Positions 16,353 to 26,318 of a DNA stretch of 40,168 bases are shown here, piece after piece; the stretch's first letter is position 1, and every line of letters begins with the position of its first letter. The notes under the pieces were generated by a model. It did not search any database. It was given only the letters and a program-made list of their open reading frames with translations, and was not told the DNA's origin. Position numbers and translations under genes: made by a program. The DNA lies in contig CALRHL010000009.1 of NCBI GenBank assembly GCA_943359455.1, positions 1 to 40,168 on the forward strand. The letters run 5' to 3'. Source of the DNA: Candidatus Uhrbacteria bacterium RIFOXYB12_FULL_58_10 (GTDB taxonomy: Bacteria > Patescibacteriota > Patescibacteriia > UBA9934 > GWF2-40-263).

Positions 16353-17222
16353 TTACATTTTACCTTTTACATTCTGAATTCCTGTCGCCTTCAGTATATT
16401 CAGCATCAGCATCGCGACGGTCATCGGACCAACGCCACCTGGAACGGGACTAAGGGCACTGGCGATTGGTAGAACGGAAATACGATCAACATCACCGACT
16501 GTTTTATCTCCAATACGCGTTGTTCCAACATCGATAACAATCGCTCCAGACTTGATCATCTCTCCTGTGATGAGTCCTGGCTGTCCAACCGCGACGATAA
16601 GCACGTCTGCGGTTTTTGTTTTTGATTTAAGCTCTAGATCATCTGAGTCCACACGTTCTGTCGTTATTTTATGTTCTACGAAAAGATAGCGAAGCGGTTC
16701 TGCAAAGATTGCGCTGCCGACGACTATAGCGGTACGACCCCCTCCTAACTCCCCCTTGGCAGGGGGAGAGATCTGATGGGTTGCTTCATCGACGAGTTTC
16801 ATGATCCCGAGGGCTAGGGCGGGGACGATGCTCTGACGTCCTTCGGAGAGAGCTCGCATATTTTCGCGGTGGAATCCGTCGACATCTTTGTTTGGGTGGA
16901 TCGCCGCGATGACTTGGTCTGTATTCTGGTTCGGGAGAGGAAGTTGGACGAGAATTCCAGTAACGTCCTCGCGCTGATTTAATAATTCAATTTGCGTCAT
17001 GATTGATTCCGTTGCTTCCGTACTTGGATACAAAAAGAGTTCAAAGCGAATTCCAGCTTCTTCACACGCTTTTCGTTTGAGTGAAACGTACAAATGCGAT
17101 GCGGGATCATCTCCAACTAAAATAACCGCAAGACCAGGTTTAACGGTCATTGCTTCTACTCGTGTTTTAACTTTGTCACGGATCCGTGCTGCGATCGCCC
17201 GTCCGTCAAGAATAATTGCCAT
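16353..17222 (-). CDS. folD: Bifunctional methylenetetrahydrofolate dehydrogenase/cyclohydrolase
   Basis: DPASHLYVSLKRKACEEAGI, QLPLPNQ, KDVDGFH, ALSPVPGGVGPMTVAMLM; likely ATG at 17222. Confidence 0.92.
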   Translation of the reverse strand: MAIILDGRAIAARIRDKVKTRVEAMTVKPGLAVILVGDDPASHLYVSLKRKACEEAGIRFELFLYPSTEATESIMTQIELLNQREDVTGILVQLPLPNQNTDQVIAAIHPNKDVDGFHRENMRALSEGRQSIVPALALGIMKLVDEATHQISPPAKGELGGGRTAIVVGSAIFAEPLRYLFVEHKITTERVDSDDLELKSKTKTADVLIVAVGQPGLITGEMIKSGAIVIDVGTTRIGDKTVGDVDRISVLPIASALSPVPGGVGPMTVAMLMLNILKATGIQNVKGKM

Positions 17223-17235
17223 GACGGCAATACTA

Positions 17236-18021
17236 TCATGATAAATGAATCGTGGCGAGGCCCCAGTCGTGTTGTTCAACGAACGCACCATGGCGCGCGA
17301 TCGTCGATTCGATGTCTGTACGAACATGGTCGCGATACAGGTTCCATTCTTCGTCCGTTGGTTCGTGTTCCCACCGGTGTCGCTCTGTGCCGATGTAGTC
17401 AAGGTATGGAGCTGGTTCTGCAAGACAGATTTCTGTATGAATGAGTTGCTTTTCGAATGTACCCGGGAGTCCAGTTGTGAATGCATTGATGTTTTGAAGA
17501 TTGAGTGAATCTCTTTTGGCACGATACTGATTTTGAAATGTTTGTTCAAACCAAGAAATCCACTCTCGACGTTTTGGGAAATCTGTCCCACTGTGCATGG
17601 TGATAATGCATCGACCACTTGGCCTCAGGTGACGAATGGCATTCTCAATCGCGAGAATTGGGTCGTTTGTTAAATGTAATATGTGGGCAAGGACTATTCG
17701 ATCAAAAAAACGACTGAGCTGGATGTTTGAAATGTCCGCAACGTGTCCGCTCGTTTGCCACAATGAACAGCGTTGGACTGCTTCTTCCACCATCGCTTCA
17801 GACGGGTCGAGGACGGTTACAGTCACATCACGAAACGGGCGCAATATTTCTGCCATCAACTTTCCATTCCCACATCCCGCATCGAGAACAGACATGCCTT
17901 CAAATCCACAGAGTGTATTCCGTACAATATCTCCTCGGGTCGGACCGGTCGCGAAACCATAAAGCGCCTGCCGTAAAGCAAGCGCCTCCGTTGAATCGTA
18001 TTGTGTTAGTTCTCGATCCAC
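17236..18021 (-). CDS. Class I SAM-dependent methyltransferase
   Basis: MSVLDAGCGNGKLMAEIL motif I; VTVLDPSEAMV. Confidence 0.85.
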   Translation of the reverse strand: MDRELTQYDSTEALALRQALYGFATGPTRGDIVRNTLCGFEGMSVLDAGCGNGKLMAEILRPFRDVTVTVLDPSEAMVEEAVQRCSLWQTSGHVADISNIQLSRFFDRIVLAHILHLTNDPILAIENAIRHLRPSGRCIITMHSGTDFPKRREWISWFEQTFQNQYRAKRDSLNLQNINAFTTGLPGTFEKQLIHTEICLAEPAPYLDYIGTERHRWEHEPTDEEWNLYRDHVRTDIESTIARHGAFVEQHDWGLATIHLS

Positions 18022-18035
18022 ATTTAGACGGATCT

Positions 18036-19280
18036 TTAATAAGAAATATCGGAGTAAAGTGGAAAACGGCTTGTGAGTATGAGTATTTCCTTACGGATTT
18101 TCTCGAGTTGTTCGATATCCTGCCAGTTCTGGATCGCGCTGTTCATCCAACTTGCAATCTGTTTCATTTCTATTTCTTTCATCCCGCGCGTGGTCAAAGC
18201 TGGGGTTCCGAATCGAATTCCGGACGGATCCATTGGACCACGTGTGTCGTCAGGAATCGCATTTTTATTAACGGTTATTCCTGCGAGATCAAGTGCTACT
18301 TGTGCTTGCTTTCCTGTCACCCCTTTTGATCCCATCACGTCTACAAGCAGAAGATGATTGTCTGTTCTACCAAACATTATTTTATATCCTGCTGAACTAA
18401 ATTCGTATTCAAGCACTTTGGCGTTAAGTTTGATCTGGCGAGCATAGTCTTTGAAGGCTGGCTCAAGCGCTTCTTTGAATGCGACCGCTTTTGCTGCAAT
18501 CACATTCTCGTGCGGACCACCTTGCAGACCAGGAAAAACCGCCTTGTCGATCTGTTTTGCAAACGCCTGTTTACACATGATCATGCCACCACGAGGTCCG
18601 CGAAGTGTTTTGTGAGTTGTGGTTGTGATCACGTCGAAAAGTGGAATCGGATTATTCATTTCACCCGCCGCGATAAGTCCAGCGATGTGTGCAATGTCCG
18701 CCATGGTGAGTGCTCCAACCTCGTCTGCAATCTGTTTGACCCGTGCGTAGTCGATGTCGCGTGAGTAGGCGGAGTATCCAACCAAAATAAGTTTCGGTTT
18801 GTGTTCGATCGCCATGTCTCGCAGGTTGTCGTAATCAATCGAACCATCCGCAGCTGTTTTGTAGCGTACGAAGTTATAAATTCCTGCAATGTAAGTGACA
18901 GGATGACCATGCGTGAGATGTCCTCCGTGTGAGAGGTCCATTCCTAAAACCGTGTCTCCTTTTTCGAGAATCGCAGAATACGCCGCAATGTTTGCGGGCG
19001 CACCGGACAATGGCTGGACATTCACATGCTCTGCGCCAAACAATTGCTTTGCTCGGTTGATGGCAAGCGCTTCAATTTCATCAATATGGTGGCATCCTCC
19101 ATAATAGCGTTTCCCAATGTATCCTTCCGCATATTTATTTGTCGCAACGGATCCAAGAGCCTCCAATACCGCACTGGAAACGAAGTTTTCGGAAGGAATC
19201 ATCTCAAGACCGTCGCGTTGGCGGTTAAGTTCAGCGTTGAGCATGGTGGCAAGCACTGGATCAAATTGGTTGATAGTCAT
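18036..19280 (-). CDS. glyA: Serine hydroxymethyltransferase
   Basis: EMIPSENFVSSAVLEALGS, TTTTHKTLRGPRGGMI. Confidence 0.97.
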   Translation of the reverse strand: MTINQFDPVLATMLNAELNRQRDGLEMIPSENFVSSAVLEALGSVATNKYAEGYIGKRYYGGCHHIDEIEALAINRAKQLFGAEHVNVQPLSGAPANIAAYSAILEKGDTVLGMDLSHGGHLTHGHPVTYIAGIYNFVRYKTAADGSIDYDNLRDMAIEHKPKLILVGYSAYSRDIDYARVKQIADEVGALTMADIAHIAGLIAAGEMNNPIPLFDVITTTTHKTLRGPRGGMIMCKQAFAKQIDKAVFPGLQGGPHENVIAAKAVAFKEALEPAFKDYARQIKLNAKVLEYEFSSAGYKIMFGRTDNHLLLVDVMGSKGVTGKQAQVALDLAGITVNKNAIPDDTRGPMDPSGIRFGTPALTTRGMKEIEMKQIASWMNSAIQNWQDIEQLEKIRKEILILTSRFPLYSDISY

Positions 19281-19311
19281 AGTGCCAACAGTTTACTTCT
19301 CCTTGATTTTC

Positions 19312-19340
19312 TTGACAAATTGATCATTTTAAAGTACGTT
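19312..19340 (+). promoter_or_regulatory. sigma70-like promoter (TTGACA-17-TACGTT)
   Basis: TTGACA 19312-19317, TACGTT 19335-19340, upstream of ORF at 19377 with AAGGAG RBS. Confidence 0.5.
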
Positions 19341-19376
19341 CTTGGTGCTCTCATCGCGAGGTGAGAAAGGAGAATC

Positions 19377-20597
19377 ATGACCGAAAGACACAGTCCAGTA
19401 CGTTTTGGAACGTCGAATAGACGTCGAGCGGATTCGCCACTCAGGCATCTACACCGTATTCAAACTCCACATCAAAATGGGTTTGGAGAATTGCTCGTCC
19501 ATCGCCATGTGCTCGCCAGTTGCGACGGTCGATATGTCGCCGAAGTTGTACGTGGAGTTGGAAGTGCTCTTGGTCTCATTCACTCCTCCGTTGACCTGGT
19601 CGACACGGCATTTGATCGGGTCATCCTAGTGCAGGTCTCCGCGGTGAGCGTTGTTGTGTGGGGACAACGTGAAGGAAAGTACGGAGTTTGGAAGGTGACA
19701 GAACACGGTGTATTTTTTCGCACAGAACTCCCAGAGCTCACTTACCTCGTTCGGACTCCGGTTGGTGAGGTTCCCGTTGGGCCACATGGAGTAGGGGCAC
19801 AACGGTACGTGGTCGGTCGGCGAGAAATCGTCGTCGCCGAAGGAACAGATCTTTCGTTCCGAGAAAATGGTCAGTCGTTTTCGATTGTTCCGATGTCACC
19901 ATTCGGGGAAATTCGTGGACTCTGGCTTTCGTTCCCAAATGAAGCAGAGTATGAAGATCTCCCGATGGAAACATCTGGCCCACCGATTTGGCCGATGAAA
20001 TTTTTCGCAAACCGCGTGAGACGTTTCCCGATGGGTGGTCATCATGGCCATCTTCTTTCAACGAAAGACGGAGATGTCTTGTGGGACGGACATGAAACGA
20101 TGTCTGTCACTCACGATGCTCACGGATCAGTCGTCCAATTCTGGACGTCTTTTGCCCAAAATGTCATGGCGCTTCTGATCCTTCCAGATCGAAACAGGGA
20201 AGGACATCGCAAGCTGATTGTGAACAATGTGACGATGGTCGAAGGATCGTTTATCATTGAACCGGATGGGTTTCAGTGGTCGCCTGACGCGAACCATTTC
20301 GTCGCACAGGTTGTGGTTCAGGATACGGACGGAAATTCGAAGGAAGTTCGACTCATTTCAGATGTGAGCAAGCCCGTCACAGAACCCTGTTCTGTAGAAA
20401 AAGCTCAGATCGACGACCATGGTCGTATTTCCTACATCGTTCAAGAACCGCATCGTGGAAGTCGGCTTGTCGTGGACGGAAAAACTGTGTTCGTTCTTCC
20501 ATTCATCTGGAATCTTTCACAAACTCCTACGCACGTTTGTGCCAACGGATTCAAAGACGGTTCCGTTCATCGCATCGAAATCCCATTCAGCCGCTAA
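19377..20597 (+). CDS. Hypothetical protein, beta-propeller-like
   Basis: AAGGAGAATCATG start; repeated beta-rich blocks with DG/W turns; downstream T-tract terminator. Confidence 0.6.
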   Translation: MTERHSPVRFGTSNRRRADSPLRHLHRIQTPHQNGFGELLVHRHVLASCDGRYVAEVVRGVGSALGLIHSSVDLVDTAFDRVILVQVSAVSVVVWGQREGKYGVWKVTEHGVFFRTELPELTYLVRTPVGEVPVGPHGVGAQRYVVGRREIVVAEGTDLSFRENGQSFSIVPMSPFGEIRGLWLSFPNEAEYEDLPMETSGPPIWPMKFFANRVRRFPMGGHHGHLLSTKDGDVLWDGHETMSVTHDAHGSVVQFWTSFAQNVMALLILPDRNREGHRKLIVNNVTMVEGSFIIEPDGFQWSPDANHFVAQVVVQDTDGNSKEVRLISDVSKPVTEPCSVEKAQIDDHGRISYIVQEPHRGSRLVVDGKTVFVLPFIWNLSQTPTHVCANGFKDGSVHRIEIPFSR

Positions 20598-20636
20598 GCA
20601 CCACTTGGCGGTAATTTTTTTTTCAGGTAACCTAAA

Positions 20637-20656
20637 GAGACTTCTGCAGAGGTCTC
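20637..20656. repeat. Collapsed palindromic derivative of the 161-bp element family
   Basis: GAGACTTCTGCAGAGGTCTC flanked by TAAA direct repeats (20633-20636, 20657-20660). Confidence 0.55.
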
Positions 20657-20666
20657 TAAACCCATT

Positions 20667-21953
20667 ATGCTTGAAGACATACAACAAATTCATTTTATTG
20701 GGGTGGGAGGCATTGGTGTTTCTGCGGTGGCGAAATGGTGCTTGGCGCAGGGAAAAACGGTGACGGGTTCGGATACCCAGTCATCAGTCATTACCAAGGA
20801 TTTGGATCGTCGTGGGATAAAGATTTTCTTGGGACATGCGTCAGAACAGATTCGTGCAGATGTTCAATTGGTCGTGTATTCCCCCGCCGTGCCTGAGTCA
20901 AACGTTGAGCGTGTTCGAGCAAAAGAACTTGGCATGTCTACATGGTCGTACCCAGAATTTTTAGGGACGATGTCCAGGGAATATTCCACGATCGTTGTCT
21001 CTGGTACAAATGGAAAGTCAACGACCACGGCAATGCTTGGCCTTATTCTTGAAGCCGCAGGATATGATCCAACGGTGATCGTTGGCTCGCTTGTTTCAGG
21101 ATGGAAGGAAGGAAATTTGCGTGTTGGGGGTGGACGATTTTTTGTCGTCGAAGGATGTGAGTATAAAGCTGCTATGCTCGAATTGAATCCAGAAATGATC
21201 GTGCTTACGAATATCGAGGAAGATCATCTTGATTATTATCGCGATCTTGATCATATCCGTGAGACCTTTCAGTTGTTTGCAGATAAGTTGAAAGGGAAGG
21301 GAATGATTATTTTAAATGCAGATGATCCAGAGTCCCAGAAACTCGTGACAGGGCATCAAGCAACATTTGGATTTGATACAGGTTCTTACAATACACATAC
21401 CCACGAACTTCATTTAAAAATTCCTGGACGATTCAATCAGATGAACGCACTCGCAGCAATGGCGTCCGCCATGGAGTTAGGAGTTCCGTTTGAGACGTGC
21501 AAACGCGTTCTTGAATCGTTCAAAGGAATTTGGCGTAGATTTGAGCGTGTTGGTGTTTGGCGTGGGGTAGATGTGATCTCTGACTATGGGCATCACCCAA
21601 CCGCAATCCGTGGAACGATCGAAGCCGCAAGAGAATTTTTCCCAGGCCGCCGCATCGTGTTGTGTTTTCAACCCCACCAACACGCCCGAACACTCAGTCT
21701 CCTCACTGAGCTCGTCGAAGCGTTGAAAGGATCTGATGTTCTCGTCATCCCAGAAATTTATTCCGTCGAAGGACGCACGGAAGATCAAAAAATTTCCAGT
21801 CGCGATCTTGTGTCAAAAATCTCCGACTCGCATTATGCCGCTGACTTGGCAGAGGCTGAAAGGATTCTGAACCGTCTCATTCAGCCAGATGATGTACTTA
21901 TTATTCAAGGTGCAGGAGATGTAGATGATCTCGCTCGACGGATCGTTATATGA
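20667..21953 (+). CDS. murC: UDP-N-acetylmuramate--L-alanine ligase
   Basis: IHFIGVGGIGVSAVAKW, VVSGTNGKSTTTAML, YGHHPTAI. Confidence 0.95.
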   Translation: MLEDIQQIHFIGVGGIGVSAVAKWCLAQGKTVTGSDTQSSVITKDLDRRGIKIFLGHASEQIRADVQLVVYSPAVPESNVERVRAKELGMSTWSYPEFLGTMSREYSTIVVSGTNGKSTTTAMLGLILEAAGYDPTVIVGSLVSGWKEGNLRVGGGRFFVVEGCEYKAAMLELNPEMIVLTNIEEDHLDYYRDLDHIRETFQLFADKLKGKGMIILNADDPESQKLVTGHQATFGFDTGSYNTHTHELHLKIPGRFNQMNALAAMASAMELGVPFETCKRVLESFKGIWRRFERVGVWRGVDVISDYGHHPTAIRGTIEAAREFFPGRRIVLCFQPHQHARTLSLLTELVEALKGSDVLVIPEIYSVEGRTEDQKISSRDLVSKISDSHYAADLAEAERILNRLIQPDDVLIIQGAGDVDDLARRIVI

Positions 21954-22891
21954 CCATAAAAGAAAACGAACCTCTCTCTAAACACACGAATTTTCGTATT
22001 GGTGGTCCAGCACGCTGGTACGTTGAAGCGCGGTCGGAAGCAGAGCTATTGGAAGCAATTCAGTTTGCAAATAAACAGGAAGTTCCGATTCATGTCTTGG
22101 GTGGAGGGTCTAATACACTCGCAAGTGATGAGGGGTTTGCAGGAGTTGTGATTCAGATGGCCATGCGAGCAATTACGTTTAATCCAACACTGAGTGTTGG
22201 ATTAAACTCGGTGGTTGTTGTTGAGGCAGGAGCTATGTCTGCAGCAATTGCAAGGCAAACAGCGGATGCGGGACTGGAGGGAATGGAATGGGCGATTTCG
22301 CTTCCTGGAACGATCGGCGGAGCGGTTCGCGGGAATGCTGGATGTTTTGGTGGGGAGATGAGTCAGGTTGTGAAGAGTGTGAGGTTGTTAAGGGGATTAG
22401 AGGTTATTGAGGTGGTTACGAAAGATCTTCACTTCGCCTACCGCGACTCTGCTCTTAAACATTCCTCCGACATTGTTCTGTCCGTCACCTTTGAACTTCA
22501 ACCAGGAGATCGCGAAATGCTTTTGAAAAAACTGGACGAGACGCTTACGAAACGAAAAGCATCACAACCACTGTACGCTGGTTCTGCGGGATGTATTTTT
22601 AAAAACTACGACGGCACAAATGAAGATGTGCAACGCATTGAATCATCAGGCGATATACTCACGCCTGAGATGATGTCCAGCCGGCGGGTGTCCGCTGGCT
22701 GGCTCATTGACAAGCTTGGATTGAAAGGAACAAAAATTGGAAATGCACAAATCAGTCCGGAGCACGGAAATTTTATAGTAAACTTAGGCGGAGCAACGGC
22801 GAGTGATGTGGTGCAACTGATCGGTCTTGTTAAAACCCGCGCTCGGCATCGGTATGGCATTGAACTCCAAGAAGAGGTACAGTATTTATAA
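21950..22891 (+). CDS. murB: UDP-N-acetylenolpyruvoylglucosamine reductase
   Basis: KHTNFRIGGPARWYVE, VLGGGSNTLASDEGF, GSAGCIFKN, ISPEHGNFIVN. Confidence 0.95.
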   Translation: MTIKENEPLSKHTNFRIGGPARWYVEARSEAELLEAIQFANKQEVPIHVLGGGSNTLASDEGFAGVVIQMAMRAITFNPTLSVGLNSVVVVEAGAMSAAIARQTADAGLEGMEWAISLPGTIGGAVRGNAGCFGGEMSQVVKSVRLLRGLEVIEVVTKDLHFAYRDSALKHSSDIVLSVTFELQPGDREMLLKKLDETLTKRKASQPLYAGSAGCIFKNYDGTNEDVQRIESSGDILTPEMMSSRRVSAGWLIDKLGLKGTKIGNAQISPEHGNFIVNLGGATASDVVQLIGLVKTRARHRYGIELQEEVQYL

Positions 22892-22923
22892 CATTTTACC
22901 CTTTACTTTTTACGTGCTCACCT

Positions 22924-23265
22924 ATGGAAACGAAAATAAAGATGCTGAACATGGATTTGACGGATGCAATTCGACAGTATGTTGATGAGCGCTTGCTCGC
23001 GATTAGCAAAATTGTCGATGAATACGATCCAGCCGTGCTTGTGGACGTTGAGGTCGGCAAAAGCACACGTCATCACAACAAAGGTCCGTACATGCGTTGC
23101 GAAATGAACGTCGTATTTTTGGGAAATGTATTTCGAGGTGAAGAAGAACGCGAGGATCTCTATGAAGCGATAGATACGTGCAAAGATGACATCCGTCGAC
23201 AAATTGTCGAACACAAGGAACGCGTAAAAGATGAACAGCGCGTTCCAAGGCCTGATAAGGTGTAG
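22924..23265 (+). CDS. Ribosome hibernation promoting factor / RaiA-like
   Basis: 113 aa S30AE/sigma54-modulation-like; immediately upstream of secA as commonly observed. Confidence 0.82.
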   Translation: METKIKMLNMDLTDAIRQYVDERLLAISKIVDEYDPAVLVDVEVGKSTRHHNKGPYMRCEMNVVFLGNVFRGEEEREDLYEAIDTCKDDIRRQIVEHKERVKDEQRVPRPDKV

Positions 23266-23270
23266 CATCG

Positions 23271-23315
23271 GCGGGGTCCCATAGGCCGTCTGACGGCCTT
23301 GACCCCGCTTTGATT
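23271..23315 (+). terminator. Nested hairpin terminator between hpf and secA
   Basis: GCGGGGTC..[GGCCGTCTGACGGCC]..GACCCCGC followed by TTTGATTTT. Confidence 0.65.
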
Positions 23316-23337
23316 TTAGAGCACAATATCGCTCGAT

Positions 23338-25992
23338 ATGCAGAAATTTTTTAATGCCATTTTTGGCGATCCAAATAAGAAAGTTGTAGCAGATTTGTCT
23401 CGTGATGTTGAGAAAATCAATGCGCTCGAGCCAAAATATCAGGCGTTATCTGATGATGATCTTCGACGTGTCACGTCTCTCTTGCGTGATCGACTCGCAA
23501 ACGGTGAGTTGCTAGATAAAATTTTATTTGACGCATTTGCTGCCGTTCGTGAAGCGGCGAAGCGAACACTTGGTCAGCGACATTACGATGTTCAGTTGAT
23601 GGGTGGTTTGGTATTGCACCGACGCGGGATTGCAGAAATGCGTACCGGTGAAGGTAAAACTCTTACCGCGACCGCTCCGTTGTTTGCGAACGCATTGCTC
23701 GGAAAAGGAGCGCATCTTGTGACGGTCAACGACTATCTTGCCAAACGTGATGCGGCGTGGATGGGAAAAGTGTTTCATGCACTCGGAATGACAACAGGTG
23801 TTATTCAACATGAAGGTGGATACATCGTTGATCCATCTGCGGAGAATGGACTGCGTCCAGCAACGCGTCCCGATGCGTATCGTGCGGATATCACTTACGG
23901 CACGAACAATGAATTTGGTTTTGACTATTTACGCGACAACATGGCACCAACGCTCGAACAGCGTGTGATGCGTGATCTACAGTTTGCGATCGTGGACGAG
24001 GTGGACTCGATTTTAATTGACGAAGCTCGCACGCCACTTATCATCTCTGCGCCTGCAGAAGAATCGAATGAGTTGTACCAGCGATTCGCGCAGATCATGA
24101 AAACGTTGACCATAAACGAGGATTTTAACGTGGATGAAAAAATGCGTGCCGCGACTCTTTCTGAATTTGGAATTGAGAAGATCGAAAAAGCGCTTGGAAT
24201 TGAAAATTTATACGCGGTCGGTGGGAATCAACAGCATTACGCTGACTCTGCTCTGAAAGCGCATGCGTTGTACAAACGAGACGTTCATTATGTTGTGAAA
24301 GATGGCGCGGTGGTTATTGTTGACGAGTTTACAGGACGCATGATGCAAGGTCGACGATTTTCCGAAGGCATTCACCAAGCGATCGAAGCAAAGGAAGGCT
24401 TGGAAGTCCAACGTGAAAGTCAAACACTCGCCACGATTACCTTTCAAAATTTTTTCCGCATGTACACAAAGCTGTCAGGCATGACGGGGACAGCGGCAAC
24501 GGAAGCAGAGGAGTTTGGAAAAATTTATAACCTCGATGTCACTTCCATTCCGACTCACGCAAGCAATCAACGTCTTGATTTAACGGATCGAATTTACAAA
24601 AACGAAATAGGAAAATTTTTGGCGGTTGCACGTGCGGTTAAGGAACTGCATGAAAAGGGTCAGCCTGTTTTGATCGGAACGATCTCGATTGAAAAAAATG
24701 AATTGCTCGGTGCATTGTTGCAACGTGAAGGAATCCCATTCAATTTGTTGAACGCAAAAAATCACGCGGCGGAAGCCGAATACATTGCGCAGGCCGGACG
24801 CCTTGGTGCGGTTACGGTTGCGACAAACATGGCAGGACGTGGAGTCGACATTATGCTTGGAGGAAATCCACAGGATAAGGAGGAAGCAGAAAAGGTCCGC
24901 ATGCTTGGAGGATTGCATGTGATCGGTACGGAACGACATGAATCTCGACGCATTGATAATCAATTGCGCGGTCGTTCTGGCCGTCAGGGTGACCCAGGTT
25001 CAACGCAGTTTTATGTTTCCATGGAAGATGATCTGATGCGTATTTTCGGGTCCGATCGTGTAAAAGGTATTATGGATCGTCTTGGAATTCCAGATGACAT
25101 GCCGATTGAAAACGGGATGGTGACTGGCTCAATTGAAAAAGCTCAACAGCGTGTCGAAGGCCATCATTTTGATACTCGCAAGCATTTGCTTGAGTATGAC
25201 GATGTGTTGAATAAGCATCGTGAAGTGATTTACCGTCGTCGTCGAGAAGTGCTTGATGCGTTTGCGTCTGAGGAGCCAGCTTCGCTTCGATCAGTCATTT
25301 TAGATGTGATCGAGGGTGAGGTGGAACAGGTTGTGTTGTTTCACACAGGTGAGGGTTCACAAAGTGATAAAAATTCAAAAGAAATTTTGGAAGTGGTTCA
25401 AACCATTCTTCCGCTCTCCGACGAACAGAAGTCAAAACTTTCTGCACTTGGGGTCATTGCGGTCAAAGATAAGTTGCATATCGCTGAGGAACGGACAAAA
25501 ATTATCGAAACCGTCATGCAGGTGGTTAACGAATCGTATGATTCGGTGACAAAACAATTCACAGATCCGAAACAATTGAAGCAACTGGAGCGCGCAGTTA
25601 TTGTCCGTGCCATGGATACGCTCTGGGTTGAACACCTTTCTGCAATGACCGGATTGCGTCACTCCATCGGTCTTCAAGGGTACGCTCAACGCGATCCACT
25701 CGTTGAGTACAAAAAAGAATCTTTCGGAATGTTCCAGCGTCTGCTCTCGTTCATCAACTCCGAAATCGCCTACTCATTTTTCAAACACGCCAAACATATT
25801 GCCGACGCTAGGGCCGCCCAACTGCTGGCACAGTCTTTGTTGTCACGAGCAGGTGTTCAAATGCAAGGAGCGACAAAAGAGATGGGAAAATCTCAAACGC
25901 TGTCTCCCATTATCAATTCTGCATCCGTAGGTCGCAACGACCAGTGCCCTTGCGGAAGTGGAACGAAGTATAAGAAATGCCATGGGGCATAA
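23338..25992 (+). CDS. secA: Preprotein translocase ATPase SecA
   Basis: MRTGEGKTLTATAPLF, VDEVDSILIDEARTPLIIS, C-terminal SEC-C zinc motif CPCGSGTKYKKCHG. Confidence 0.98.
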   Translation: MQKFFNAIFGDPNKKVVADLSRDVEKINALEPKYQALSDDDLRRVTSLLRDRLANGELLDKILFDAFAAVREAAKRTLGQRHYDVQLMGGLVLHRRGIAEMRTGEGKTLTATAPLFANALLGKGAHLVTVNDYLAKRDAAWMGKVFHALGMTTGVIQHEGGYIVDPSAENGLRPATRPDAYRADITYGTNNEFGFDYLRDNMAPTLEQRVMRDLQFAIVDEVDSILIDEARTPLIISAPAEESNELYQRFAQIMKTLTINEDFNVDEKMRAATLSEFGIEKIEKALGIENLYAVGGNQQHYADSALKAHALYKRDVHYVVKDGAVVIVDEFTGRMMQGRRFSEGIHQAIEAKEGLEVQRESQTLATITFQNFFRMYTKLSGMTGTAATEAEEFGKIYNLDVTSIPTHASNQRLDLTDRIYKNEIGKFLAVARAVKELHEKGQPVLIGTISIEKNELLGALLQREGIPFNLLNAKNHAAEAEYIAQAGRLGAVTVATNMAGRGVDIMLGGNPQDKEEAEKVRMLGGLHVIGTERHESRRIDNQLRGRSGRQGDPGSTQFYVSMEDDLMRIFGSDRVKGIMDRLGIPDDMPIENGMVTGSIEKAQQRVEGHHFDTRKHLLEYDDVLNKHREVIYRRRREVLDAFASEEPASLRSVILDVIEGEVEQVVLFHTGEGSQSDKNSKEILEVVQTILPLSDEQKSKLSALGVIAVKDKLHIAEERTKIIETVMQVVNESYDSVTKQFTDPKQLKQLERAVIVRAMDTLWVEHLSAMTGLRHSIGLQGYAQRDPLVEYKKESFGMFQRLLSFINSEIAYSFFKHAKHIADARAAQLLAQSLLSRAGVQMQGATKEMGKSQTLSPIINSASVGRNDQCPCGSGTKYKKCHGA

Positions 25993-25998
25993 TTAAAC

Positions 25999-26019
25999 AA
26001 ACCGCCATCGGGCGGTTTT
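25999..26019 (+). terminator. Terminator after secA
   Basis: AAACCGCC-ATC-GGGCGGTTTT. Confidence 0.8.
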
Positions 26020-26040
26020 GTGATAGAGTTGTTAATAATA

Positions 26041-26318
26041 TGGAGTCAAAAGATCAAATTATCGAACGCCTCAAGGTTGCTGGGTATATTACGGTTCATG
26101 AATATGATGACGCAGCAGGTGAATATTTCGCTGATCATACGCATCCGGGTGAGGAACATCTGATCGTGATCCGTGGAAGTTTAGAGGTTAATATGGATGG
26201 CAAGCACTATGTTTGTAATACTGGCGACGAACTCAATTTTCCACAAATGATGGTTCATGATGCCAGGATTGGACAAGAGGGGTGTTTTTATATAGTTGGC
26301 GAGAAGGAACCGGTATGA
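26041..26318 (+). CDS. Cupin-domain protein
   Basis: HTHPGEEHLIVIRGSLEVNMDG; ATG 26041. Confidence 0.82.

Noticed and set aside
17223-17618. N-terminal extension of the FolD ORF (421-aa version)
   Set aside because: Overlaps the opposite-start region of the neighbouring methyltransferase gene on the same strand; FolD homology begins at MAIILDG (ATG at 17222).
25977-26040. Upstream extension of the cupin ORF into secA
   Set aside because: Overlaps the secA 3' end and its terminator; ATG at 26041 gives the conserved start.
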